A DNA stretch of 64,000 bases from Humidesulfovibrio sp. (GTDB lineage Bacteria > Desulfobacterota > Desulfovibrionia > Desulfovibrionales > Desulfovibrionaceae): positions 20,673 through 84,672 of the forward strand of contig NZ_JAUYFU010000086.1 in NCBI RefSeq assembly GCF_030689645.1. The letters are read 5' to 3'. Positions within the stretch are counted from its first letter, which is position 1, and the number at the start of each line of letters is the position of its first letter. A model generated the notes under the pieces. The model did no database searches. It was given only the letters and a program-made list of their open reading frames with translations, and was not told the DNA's origin. The position numbers and the translations under genes were made by a program. Positions 1 through 8,410 of this stretch are shown here, one piece after another.

Positions 1-766
1 AGGCTTCGATGCGTTTGGCGCGGGTGCATTCCCACTGGTCCACGGGGTGCATCCGGTCCCAGGCGTCCATCAACTGCTCTTGCTGGCGGCTCATCTCAAA
101 TCGCGGGTAGGCCCAGGCCATGTACTTTACGCTGCGGGCGATTGTGCCCCGTGCGTGCTCTGGTGGTTCGACCTTGTTCCCTTCGATCTTCACCGCGCAA
201 GAACCGAAGGTGTTCGGCGTTCCGGGAAGCATCGCATAGTTGAAGTTGCTGCGCATGGCGTTCACCGCGCCGATGGCCGGGTAGAGATTGTACATGTCCG
301 CCTGCATCAGCCGGTATTCCTTGCTGACCCTCTCCGCGCATTTTCTGCCCTTGAACGGGCCGCGCTTGTCTTGACATTCTGGGGCGCCATCGCGCCATTC
401 CGAAAACGTGCGGCCAAAGTTTTCCGCTGGAACCACGTGCTCCCACTCGATCCGGGAGGCCCGGGCCTTGTGCTTTGCCGCGGTGAACCCAGGCGGAAGG
501 CTTACGGCGCCGTCCGCATCAAAGGAAGCCTGGCAATACAGGGTGGTGCGGTGGTCGTGGTAAACGAGGCGCTCAAGCTTCCGCTTGGCGTCTTGGAAAG
601 AGTCCTCGCGCGTGTTGCCCCTGGGCTGGGCGATCTCCTGAGGCTTCTGCTTGGCTTTGCGCTCCTTGTCCGTGTCGCCGCAGGACAACAGGGCGAGGGC
701 CGCCAGCAGGCACGCCAGCAGCGTGGCGAGGCGTCTCGCGGCTTGGGCGGCTGCGTTTGGCGTCAT
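1..766 (-). CDS. endA: Endonuclease I family lipoprotein, 3' end cut by window start
   Basis: A metal-dependent, non-specific nuclease of the endonuclease I (EndA/NucM) family, probably in the periplasm or anchored to the outer membrane. Read from the ATG at 766, residues 13-28 are hydrophobic and end in a lipobox (LALLSC, Cys29), so it is likely a lipoprotein. The family core follows: RIEWEHVVPAENFG with the catalytic His, a Cys-bearing ECQDKRGPFKGRKC stretch, and NLYPAIGAVNAMRSN, the metal-binding Asn block. A GGAG lies about 8 bases upstream of the ATG. About 255 codons are present and the frame is still open at position 1, so the C-terminus is missing. Role inferred: degrading extracellular DNA for nutrients or defence. 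It stands apart from ubiD, with hairpin repeats between them. Confidence 0.9.
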   Translation of the reverse strand, partial: MTPNAAAQAARRLATLLACLLAALALLSCGDTDKERKAKQKPQEIAQPRGNTREDSFQDAKRKLERLVYHDHRTTLYCQASFDADGAVSLPPGFTAAKHKARASRIEWEHVVPAENFGRTFSEWRDGAPECQDKRGPFKGRKCAERVSKEYRLMQADMYNLYPAIGAVNAMRSNFNYAMLPGTPNTFGSCAVKIEGNKVEPPEHARGTIARSVKYMAWAYPRFEMSRQQEQLMDAWDRMHPVDQWECTRAKRIEA

Positions 767-817
767 CTGGGGCTCCGGCTGGTGAGTGGGTTGGGGAGGA
801 GGGGATGCCTCCGGCGG

Positions 818-839
818 CCAGGGGGCATGCGCCCCCTGG
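818..839. repeat. 22-bp perfect palindrome, hairpin repeat copy 1
   Basis: Arms CCAGGGGGC (818-826) and GCCCCCTGG (831-839) flank ATGC. The flank GCCTCCGGCGG to its left matches the flank of the hairpin at 951-972 on the opposite strand, so the two look like inverted copies of one intergenic element. It could also help end transcription of ubiD on the minus strand, although no T-run follows. Confidence 0.7.
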
Positions 840-848
840 ACCCGCAGG

Positions 849-881
849 CCATCGTTCCGGGGCAAGGCCCCGGAACGATGG
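849..881. repeat. 15-bp perfect inverted repeat with 3-nt loop
   Basis: Arms CCATCGTTCCGGGGC (849-863) and GCCCCGGAACGATGG (867-881) are separated by AAG. This would make a very stable RNA hairpin on either strand. No T-run follows on either strand, so it is not a classic intrinsic terminator. It sits between ubiD and the endonuclease gene, both on the minus strand. Confidence 0.7.
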
Positions 882-950
882 GACAGGTCAGGTCATGGCG
901 GCAGGGGGTGATGCCGTGTTTAAATGGGCACGCCCCCCCCTAATGGGATC

Positions 951-972
951 CCAAAGGGCGAATGCCCTTTGG
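951..972. repeat. Hairpin repeat copy 2, inverted relative to copy 1
   Basis: Arms CCAAAGGGC (951-959) and GCCCTTTGG (964-972) flank GAAT. Read on the minus strand, the flank CCTCCGGGGGCCA lines up with CCTCCGGCGGCCA of copy 1, with the same spacing to the palindrome. Only the base pairs within the stem differ (AAA/TTT against GG/CC), which is compensated change and suggests a conserved structure. Confidence 0.6.
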
Positions 973-1001
973 CCCCCGGAGGGTATTCTCTTCTCTTCCC
1001 G

Positions 1002-2447
1002 TTACAGCCCCAGATCCTTCCACAGCGCGTCGATGCGGGACTTGACGCCCTCGTCCATGTGCAGGGTGTCCGGCCACTCGCGGTGGTGTCCGTCCTCCGG
1101 GCCTTTCTTGGTGGCGTCGATGCCCATCTTTCCGCCGTAGAAGGCCAGGGGAGAAGCATGGTCCAGGGCGTCCAGCGGGCCGTCGAGGATGGCGATGTCG
1201 CGCCTGGGGTCCACGTTGTTGCCGATGCGCCAGAGCACCTCGGACACGTTCTGCACGTTGATGTTCTTGTCCACCACCACGATGATCTTGGTGAACATCA
1301 TCTGGCCCATGCCCCACAGGGCGTACATGACCTTGCGGGCTTGGCCGGGGTAGCGCTTGTCGATGGAGACGAAGCAGAGGTTGTGGAACACGCCCTCCAG
1401 GGGCAGGTTCATGTCCACGATTTCCGGCAGCTGCTTCTTGATGAGCGGCAGGAACAGGCGCTCCGTGGCCTTGCCCATGAAGCAGTCCTCCATGGGCGGG
1501 GGGCCGACGAGGGTGGCCGGGTAGATGGCGTCGTGCCTGTGGGTCAGGGCGGTGACGTGGAACACCGGGTAGTTGTCGGCCAGGGAGTAGTAGCCCGTGT
1601 GGTCACCGAAGGGGCCTTCGCGGCGGCGCTCGCCCGGATCAACGTAGCCTTCCAGCACGAACTGGCTGGTGGCGGGCACTTCGAGGTCCACGGTCTTGCA
1701 CTTCACCAGCTCCACCGGCTGGTTGCGCAGGAACCCGGCGAAGAGCATCTCGTCGATCTCGTCGGGGATGGGCGCGGTTGCTGCGTAGGTCACTGCCGGA
1801 TCCGGGCCGATGGCCACGGCGACCTCAAGGCGTTTGCCAGCCTTCTCGGCCAAGTGGTAGTGATAGGCCCCGCCCTTGTGGCGGTGCCAGTGCATTCCGG
1901 TTGTGTTTTTGTCGAACACCTGCATGCGGTACATGCCTGCGTTGCGCACCCCGGTTTCCGGATTCTTTGTGAACACCACGGGCAGGGTGATGAACGGGCC
2001 GGCATCGCCCGGCCAGGTGGTCAGCACGGGCATGATGGACAGGTCCACCTGGTCGCCGGTGTAGACGACATCCTGGCAGCAGCCCTTCTTCACGTGGTCT
2101 GGGAAGATGTTCGTGAGCTTGGAGAGCTTGGGGATCATCTGCAGCTTTTTGATGATGCCGTCAGGCCGCTCGATCTCCAGGTACTCGTGGATTCGTTCAC
2201 CCAGGGCGTCCAGATTCTCGGAATCCAGCGCCATGTTCATGCGCACATAGGAGCCGTACATGTTGGTAAGAACCGGAAATTTCGAACCCTTCGCCTTTTC
2301 GAACAGCAGGGCCGGGCCGAATTTCTTGCTTACGCGGTCTGTCACCTCAGCTATCTCGAGGTTGGGGTCCAGCTCGGCATCGATGCGCTTCAGTTCGCCT
2401 TTGCGGTCAAGATGCTTGAGAAATTCCTGTAAATCCTTGTAGGGCAT
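1002..2447 (-). CDS. ubiD: UbiD family decarboxylase
   Basis: A prenylated-FMN-dependent aromatic acid decarboxylase of 481 residues, the usual size for UbiD. In organisms of this type the likely substrate is a menaquinone precursor from the futalosine route; that assignment is inference, and the enzyme family is clear. Landmarks are GMYRMQVFDKNTTGMHWHRH (about 190-210, cofactor and metal region), EGYVDPGERRREGPFGDHTG (about 280-300, holding the acidic catalytic residues) and a C-terminal half typical of the family. The ATG at 2447 has GAGG 5 bases upstream. It is transcribed away from the TetR gene at 2621, so both promoters lie within 2448-2620 and the TetR protein might also act on ubiD. 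Confidence 0.93.
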   Translation of the reverse strand: MPYKDLQEFLKHLDRKGELKRIDAELDPNLEIAEVTDRVSKKFGPALLFEKAKGSKFPVLTNMYGSYVRMNMALDSENLDALGERIHEYLEIERPDGIIKKLQMIPKLSKLTNIFPDHVKKGCCQDVVYTGDQVDLSIMPVLTTWPGDAGPFITLPVVFTKNPETGVRNAGMYRMQVFDKNTTGMHWHRHKGGAYHYHLAEKAGKRLEVAVAIGPDPAVTYAATAPIPDEIDEMLFAGFLRNQPVELVKCKTVDLEVPATSQFVLEGYVDPGERRREGPFGDHTGYYSLADNYPVFHVTALTHRHDAIYPATLVGPPPMEDCFMGKATERLFLPLIKKQLPEIVDMNLPLEGVFHNLCFVSIDKRYPGQARKVMYALWGMGQMMFTKIIVVVDKNINVQNVSEVLWRIGNNVDPRRDIAILDGPLDALDHASPLAFYGGKMGIDATKKGPEDGHHREWPDTLHMDEGVKSRIDALWKDLGL

Positions 2448-2532
2448 GGAGTCCTCGTAGGTTTATGTTTCTCGCACACTATCAAAGGCGAACCCAGTCT
2501 GACAAGGGAGCAGGCTGCAACCGAGATGCCCC

Positions 2533-2561
2533 TTGACAGTGTAAAAACAAAAATTTAAACA
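2533..2561 (+). promoter_or_regulatory. Sigma-70-type promoter of the tetR gene
   Basis: TTGACA at 2533-2538, a 17-base spacer, then TAAACA at 2556-2561. The -35 is a perfect consensus. Transcription would start near 2568, about 50 bases before the chosen start codon. Confidence 0.65.
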
Positions 2562-2569
2562 ATGTTTAA
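2555..2569. promoter_or_regulatory. Palindromic operator over the -10 of tetR
   Basis: TTAAACA (2555-2561), one central base, then TGTTTAA (2563-2569): a perfect 7-bp inverted repeat. It covers the -10 hexamer and probable start point of the downstream TetR gene, which is where an autorepressor would bind. The assignment to this TetR protein is inference from position. Confidence 0.55.
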
Positions 2570-2620
2570 CGGGTGTGTGATCCCTTAACGGCCCTTTTTA
2601 TGCCAAAGATGGAGAACGCC

Positions 2621-3259
2621 ATGACCATGCAGTCTGATTCTGGAACCAAGGCGCGGCTGCTTGCGGCCGCTCGGGTGCAGTTCGCCCTGCACGGCGGCAA
2701 GGAGGCCACGGTGCGTGACATCTGCGCCCAGGCCGGGGCCAATGTCGCCGCTGTAAATTACCACTTCGGCGGCAAGGAAAAGCTGTTCATGGCGGTGCTC
2801 ATGGCCTTTCTGGACGAAGCCCAGGCCAAGTACCCGGTGCATATGGGGCTTGGGCCGGATGCTTCGCCCCAGGAGCGCCTCAAGGCCTACATCCGCTCCT
2901 TGCTGTACCGCCTCATGGGCGATGGCGATCCGGTGAACGAGAGGCTGGGGCAGCTTTTGAGCGCGGAATTCATCGAGCCCTCTGAACATTTTGAGATTGT
3001 CACCGAGCGCCACGTAGCCCCCCATCATGAGGCCCTTCTCGGCATTCTGCGCGAACTCTTGCCTGATGCGGAGGGGCGCACCATTCATCTGTGCGCAGCC
3101 GGGGTGGTGGGGCATTGCCTGCTTTTTGACAACGCTAAGCAGGTCATACGCACCCTGTACCCCGAAATTGCGCTGGAGAAGCTTGGCGTTGAACTGGTGG
3201 CGGACTTCGTGTTTCGCTATGCCCAGGCAGGCATCTCCCGTATGGGCGAACCCACCTAA
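2621..3259 (+). CDS. TetR/AcrR family transcriptional regulator (CecR/DUF1956-like)
   Basis: A one-component repressor of 212 residues. Residues about 8-60 form the TetR helix-turn-helix: TKARLLAAARVQFALHGG, then ATVRDICAQAGANVAAVNYH and FGGKEKLF. The C-terminal half, with a long helical ligand domain and a DPVNERLGQLLSAEFIEPSE segment, resembles the CecR/YbiH (DUF1956) branch, whose members control efflux or detoxification genes. I chose ATG 2621 because GGAG lies 6 bases upstream; in-frame GTG 2573 and ATGs 2600 and 2609 have no such site, and 2573 lies almost on the transcription start. It is divergent from ubiD, which is a possible but unproven target. A strong terminator follows at 3291. 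Confidence 0.88.
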   Translation: MTMQSDSGTKARLLAAARVQFALHGGKEATVRDICAQAGANVAAVNYHFGGKEKLFMAVLMAFLDEAQAKYPVHMGLGPDASPQERLKAYIRSLLYRLMGDGDPVNERLGQLLSAEFIEPSEHFEIVTERHVAPHHEALLGILRELLPDAEGRTIHLCAAGVVGHCLLFDNAKQVIRTLYPEIALEKLGVELVADFVFRYAQAGISRMGEPT

Positions 3260-3290
3260 AAAACATGCGTGTTGAATGTTTCGCAAAAGC

Positions 3291-3325
3291 GACCCCCCTG
3301 CCTGGGCGTTTCAGGCAGGGGGGTC
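3291..3325. terminator. Hairpin terminator between tetR and glnB
   Basis: Arms GACCCCCCTGCCTG (3291-3304) and CAGGCAGGGGGGTC (3312-3325), a perfect 14-bp stem with a 7-base loop, lie between two convergent genes (tetR ends 3259, glnB ends 3393). TTGAGTTT follows on the plus strand, and the minus-strand side is GCTTTTGCG, so it may stop transcription from both sides. Confidence 0.75.
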
Positions 3326-3392
3326 TTGAGTTTGGGCGGGCGTGCAGGTCCCTCTTCCCGGACGCCCGCGCCGCAAGGGAGGGGAGAGTTTT

Positions 3393-5323
<1,931 letters not shown>

Positions 5324-5368
5324 GCTGCCTCCGATGAGATTGGATTGAAACGGCCTTTGCATGTCTAG

Positions 5369-5384
5369 GGCAAGAACTGAGCCA
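5369..5384 (-). promoter_or_regulatory. Sigma-54 (-24/-12) promoter of amtB-glnB
   Basis: On the minus strand TGGCTCAGTTCTTGCC places the GG and GC doublets exactly 12 bases apart, as in the RpoN consensus TGGCAC-N5-TTGC. Transcription would start near 5358, leaving a leader of about 35 bases before the amtB start with its GGAGG. An NtrC-type activator is implied but no activator site was identified. Confidence 0.7.
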
Positions 5385-5407
5385 ATGATGTAATTATGAG
5401 AAATCAT

Positions 5408-6190
5408 AGGTTATGTTTGATAATTTGGAAAACTCTCCTGTCACAAAAAATTACATTATTGTTGTTTTTTGTACTTTTCTGTAGATATGTTCTTGCTCAC
5501 TATGTTTGGTGTCACGCTTAACAGACAAAGATAATGCACTTATATAGTTCGATTTTATGTTCTAGTTATTAATTGTGCACACTAAGAGTAGTACGCTGGT
5601 TCAAGGTTTCTCTCCTTTTTTTGGTATATTTTGATGTTGGGCTGCTTTTCCTGCTTCCGAATGGTGTGTGTCGGTTAATGTCCATAATTAAAAGGAATAT
5701 TGAGAGCCTGCCTTGTGGATTGTCTCGAATATGCAGGGGTGATTTTCCTGTTGATATTTTTTGTGACTATTACGTAAATGTGTAATGTGCGAGATCTGTT
5801 GCTTTGAATACCTCGAAATCTGTCTTTTGTCTGATTCGTGTTGTCTGCGCTCGTCGTCATCGTTTAAGCGTGTGGCGACATTTGTCTGTTCCGTTCGAAC
5901 GGTAAGGAGTGCGCCTGCCGCAATGCCCCGATTTTTGTTCCCTCGCCGCGAGATCTAGGCTATCAGCCCTGAAAGCGGGGCGCGGGCTTGACTTCTGCGC
6001 CCTGAGCATCATTTTCCCATAGAGATGCAGCAACTCTGTGCCGCCAGGGGCATGGTGTGCTTTGATTGTGGGCCTCGCCGGATTGTTACGGGTATCGAAT
6101 TGCTGAGATTTGTTTTTCGATATTCTTTGACGCGCTGAGCGTCGCGCTGGTTGGATGTGTCTCACGTATTTTGCGCTAGCCTGTTTCTTG
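5408..6190. other. AT-rich gene-poor stretch between amtB and tatA
   Basis: About 780 bases with clearly lower GC than its neighbours and no open frame that looks like a protein. It must hold any activator sites for the sigma-54 promoter of amtB. A 12-bp perfect palindrome CCGTTCGAACGG sits at 5891-5902. It could hide a small RNA or be a scar of transferred DNA; nothing more can be supported. Confidence 0.5.
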
Positions 6191-6206
6191 GGGTTTTACA
6201 AAACCC
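6191..6206. promoter_or_regulatory. Inverted repeat upstream of tatA
   Basis: GGGTTTT-AC-AAAACCC, perfect 7-bp arms with a 2-base centre, lies 47 bases before the tatA start. A loop of two bases is poor for an RNA hairpin, so a protein-binding site is more likely. No protein can be named. Confidence 0.35.
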
Positions 6207-6253
6207 TTTGGGTAGGATATTTAAAAAGTCAGCCAAACCCTCTGGAGGACATC

Positions 6254-6544
6254 ATGCTTGGCGAACTCTTTCAGCCCATGCATCTGCTTTTGATCCTGGT
6301 CATCGCCTTGTTGCTGTTCGGTCCCGGCAAGCTGCCGCAGATCGCCGCCAATATGGGCAAAAGCATTCGTGAGTTCAAATCCGCGCTTTCAGCGCCCGAT
6401 GAAGTGAAGGTTGCGGCTCCGCCTCAGCAGGCAGAGGCCCAGCCTCAAGCGGCACAGCCTGCGCAGGCTGCTGCTCAGCCCGTGCAGCCCCCTCAGGCAG
6501 CTGCACAGGCAGAGGCTCCGAAGCAGGAGCAGAAGAGCGCGTAA
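6254..6544 (+). CDS. tatA: Twin-arginine translocase subunit TatA
   Basis: A 96-residue TatA-type subunit of the Sec-independent export pore for folded proteins. MLGELFQPMHLLLILVIALL is a single short membrane helix, followed by FGPGKLPQIAANMGKSIREF, the diagnostic hinge and amphipathic helix. Residues about 48-96 are a low-complexity Ala/Gln/Pro tail, an unusual but common extension in this group. GGAGG lies 5 bases before ATG 6254; an in-frame start about 100 bases upstream has no ribosome site. It stands alone here, with tatB/tatC not in the window. A hairpin follows at 6588-6626. Confidence 0.94.
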   Translation: MLGELFQPMHLLLILVIALLLFGPGKLPQIAANMGKSIREFKSALSAPDEVKVAAPPQQAEAQPQAAQPAQAAAQPVQPPQAAAQAEAPKQEQKSA

Positions 6545-6587
6545 GTGGCTTACGACCTTTCGAGTTTATGGGTTCCCGTAGGAAAAA

Positions 6588-6626
6588 ACCCGGGCCAGAC
6601 AACCGTGAGTCACGGCTGGCCCGGGT
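6588..6626. terminator. Long hairpin between tatA and the DedA gene
   Basis: Outer arms ACCCGGGCCAG (6588-6598) and CTGGCCCGGGT (6616-6626), inner arms CCGTG (6603-6607) and CACGG (6611-6615), with an ACAA bulge on one side. The run of six A at 6583-6588 means a T-run follows the hairpin only on the minus strand. It probably ends tatA transcription, but the orientation fits a minus-strand terminator better. Confidence 0.5.
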
Positions 6627-6669
6627 CACTTGATTGCAACGTCTGTTTCTTAAAGCCTGGAGCCGCCGC

Positions 6670-7230
6670 GTGGATCTGACATCTCTGCTTTCCACCTACG
6701 GTTACCTGGCCCTGTTCATCGGCACATTTCTCGAAGGTGAGACCATACTCATTATTGCGGGGTTCGCTGCCTATAACGGGCACATGTCGTTGCCCCTGGC
6801 TATTCTGGTGGCGTTTGTCGGCAGCTTTGCGGGTGACCAGACGGCCTTCTACGTGGGGCGCTACAATAAAAAGTTCCTGGAGACGCGGCTCAAGAAATGG
6901 GAATGCCGCATTGAAAAGGTGCACCGGCTGCTGGAAAAGCACCAGGTGCTGGTACTGATTTCATTCCGTTTCTTCTACGGCTTCCGAAATGTCACGCCCT
7001 TTGCCGTGGGCACCAGCAATATTTCGCCGCTGCGCTTCTTTTGTTTGAATGGCATTGGCGCGGCTATCTGGGCCGTGTCCTTCGGCGTTGGCGGCTACTA
7101 TCTTGGCGACGTGCTGGAACGCTTTCTTCAAGATGCGAAGTGGTATGTCGCGGGCGGTCTGCTCGGAATTCTGGCAGCTTTCTGGATTATTAAGACCGTA
7201 AGAAGCCGGTTGCGCAAGTCTCGTTGCTAG
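6670..7230 (+). CDS. DedA family (VTT domain) membrane protein
   Basis: An inner membrane protein of 186 residues in the DedA/SNARE-associated family, whose members include lipid carrier flippases for undecaprenyl phosphate or phosphatidylethanolamine. The substrate here cannot be told. The family core is clear: LFIGTFLEGETILIIAGFAA with the key acidic residue, GSFAGDQTAFYVGR, and the re-entrant FRFFYGFRNVTPFAVGTSNI with conserved Arg, Pro and Gly. Four to five hydrophobic segments and a basic C-terminus (RSRLRKSRC) fit. I chose GTG 6670 because GGAG (6659-6662) lies 7 bases before it; an in-frame TTG at 6634 sits beside the hairpin without such a site. Confidence 0.9.
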   Translation: MDLTSLLSTYGYLALFIGTFLEGETILIIAGFAAYNGHMSLPLAILVAFVGSFAGDQTAFYVGRYNKKFLETRLKKWECRIEKVHRLLEKHQVLVLISFRFFYGFRNVTPFAVGTSNISPLRFFCLNGIGAAIWAVSFGVGGYYLGDVLERFLQDAKWYVAGGLLGILAAFWIIKTVRSRLRKSRC

Positions 7231-7237
7231 CAGGCGT

Positions 7238-8008
7238 TCAGGGCTTGTCCGAGCGGCCTGGGCCGATGCTGCCGCCGCCCTTGTGGGCCGGGGCCTCCGG
7301 AACCACGCCGAGGGCCGCCCACAGGGAGAACGTCTCCAGGCTTGGCGCGCTTATTCCTTTCATTATCTCTTCTACGCTTCCCGACGCCGCGCCGTGATAC
7401 GACTGCGTGAGGCTCCTGTTTGTCGTCAGAACGCCTCCGCGTAACGCCACACCAGCCATAAGCCCGACTCCATCGGTAAAAGCCATGACGGGCCGCTCCT
7501 CGGTGAGCGATCCCCGACTGGTCTCTTCGCGCACGCCAAGAATGTCGTATTTGGCCGAGGCATCGAAATTCAGCCCGCTGTCCAGCAGGCGCTCCAGCAT
7601 CTCGTCCTCCATTATGGTCAGCACCAGCCGAGACTTTTCGAGTCCGGCCTGGAAGCCATAGCCCGCTCCTCCAACGGTTACGAATACCGGCGCTCCCCAG
7701 CCTCCGTCCGCTCTGCGGGCAACCAGCACGCCATTGCCGCCATGCACGGAATAGACGAATCCGGCCTGATACAGGTTCGGCAACACGATGATGGCGCGCG
7801 CGCCATCTATTGCTGCGTCGAGCATCTTGTCGTTCGTGCTCTGGCGAAGCTCGCGCAGTGCTTGTGCAGAGTTTTCCAAGATTGAGGCCGCTTGCGAGAT
7901 GTGGGCAGGGGGTGTTTGCGAAGAGGAAGAGGGAGGCGCCTGGCGTTGGACTGCACATGCGGAAAGAGCGGCAAATCCGCAGAGGGCCAGGGGCAGCAGG
8001 CTGCGCAC
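7238..8008 (-). CDS. SYLF/Ysc84 domain lipoprotein
   Basis: A 256-residue envelope lipoprotein: residues 1-17 are a signal sequence ending in LSAC (lipobox, Cys18). The mature part is a SYLF (Ysc84, DUF500) domain, which binds lipids in eukaryotes and is of uncertain role in bacteria. Recognisable blocks are DGARAIIVLPNLYQAGFVYS, GNGVLVARRADGGWGAPVFV, GAGYGFQAGLEKSRLVLTIM and FTDGVGLMAGVALRGGVL. GTG 8008 has AGGAGGAG about 7 bases upstream. It lies downstream of hpt with an 18-base gap and may be cotranscribed with cheV-hpt. It converges on the DedA gene with only 7 bases between stops. Confidence 0.85.
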   Translation of the reverse strand: MRSLLPLALCGFAALSACAVQRQAPPSSSSQTPPAHISQAASILENSAQALRELRQSTNDKMLDAAIDGARAIIVLPNLYQAGFVYSVHGGNGVLVARRADGGWGAPVFVTVGGAGYGFQAGLEKSRLVLTIMEDEMLERLLDSGLNFDASAKYDILGVREETSRGSLTEERPVMAFTDGVGLMAGVALRGGVLTTNRSLTQSYHGAASGSVEEIMKGISAPSLETFSLWAALGVVPEAPAHKGGGSIGPGRSDKP

Positions 8009-8026
8009 GGCGGTTCTCCTCCTGGG

Positions 8027-8410
8027 TTACGTCGTAAGGTTGGCCAGGGCGGTCAAGCGGTGGTCGGCTTCAATGTTTCTTGCGGATTGCGGGGCTTCCA
8101 GGATTTCCCGCAGCAGATCCACCCCGTCCAGCAGGCTCTGGCAGACCTCCGGTTCGGCGGACAAGCGGCCAGACCGCAACATGTCCAGCACATTTTCGAG
8201 CCGGTGCGCGGCGGTCTCCACCTGGCGCAGCCCAAGCAGGTTTGCCCCGGCCTTCACGGAGTGGGCGTCGCGGAACACTGCGTTCAGCAAATTTGTGGAA
8301 GGGGTGGCCGGTTCGCGCTCCAGCTCCAGCAGCCCCTTTTCCAGGGAGCTGATGCGCACCGCGCTTTCCTCGGCAAAGGCGGCCAGCACTTCCGGGTCGT
8401 GGTCAAACAT
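8027..8410 (-). CDS. Stand-alone Hpt (histidine phosphotransfer) protein
   Basis: A 127-residue single-domain phosphotransfer protein. FRDAHSVKAGANLLGL holds the phosphorylatable His50 in the Hpt/CheA-P1 context (normally H-S-x-K-G; here Ala-Gly follows the Lys). There is no kinase or receiver part, so it must take its phosphoryl group from a separate receiver or CheA. Its ATG overlaps the end of cheV by 8 bases, which implies coupled translation and a shared phosphorelay with the CheV receiver. The partner is inference. Confidence 0.85.
   Translation of the reverse strand: MFDHDPEVLAAFAEESAVRISSLEKGLLELEREPATPSTNLLNAVFRDAHSVKAGANLLGLRQVETAAHRLENVLDMLRSGRLSAEPEVCQSLLDGVDLLREILEAPQSARNIEADHRLTALANLTT

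Noticed and set aside
47..943. Plus-strand frame of 298 codons near the window start
   Set aside because: The minus strand carries a clear endonuclease I gene with catalytic motifs and signal sequence across the same bases.
924..2432. Long plus-strand frame across ubiD
   Set aside because: It is antisense to a certain UbiD gene, gives a His/Val-rich protein without family features, and has no ribosome site. Long antisense frames are common at this GC level.
5573..5785. 70-codon frame in the AT-rich gap
   Set aside because: No ribosome site and no recognisable feature; hydrophobic only because of the AT-rich base content.
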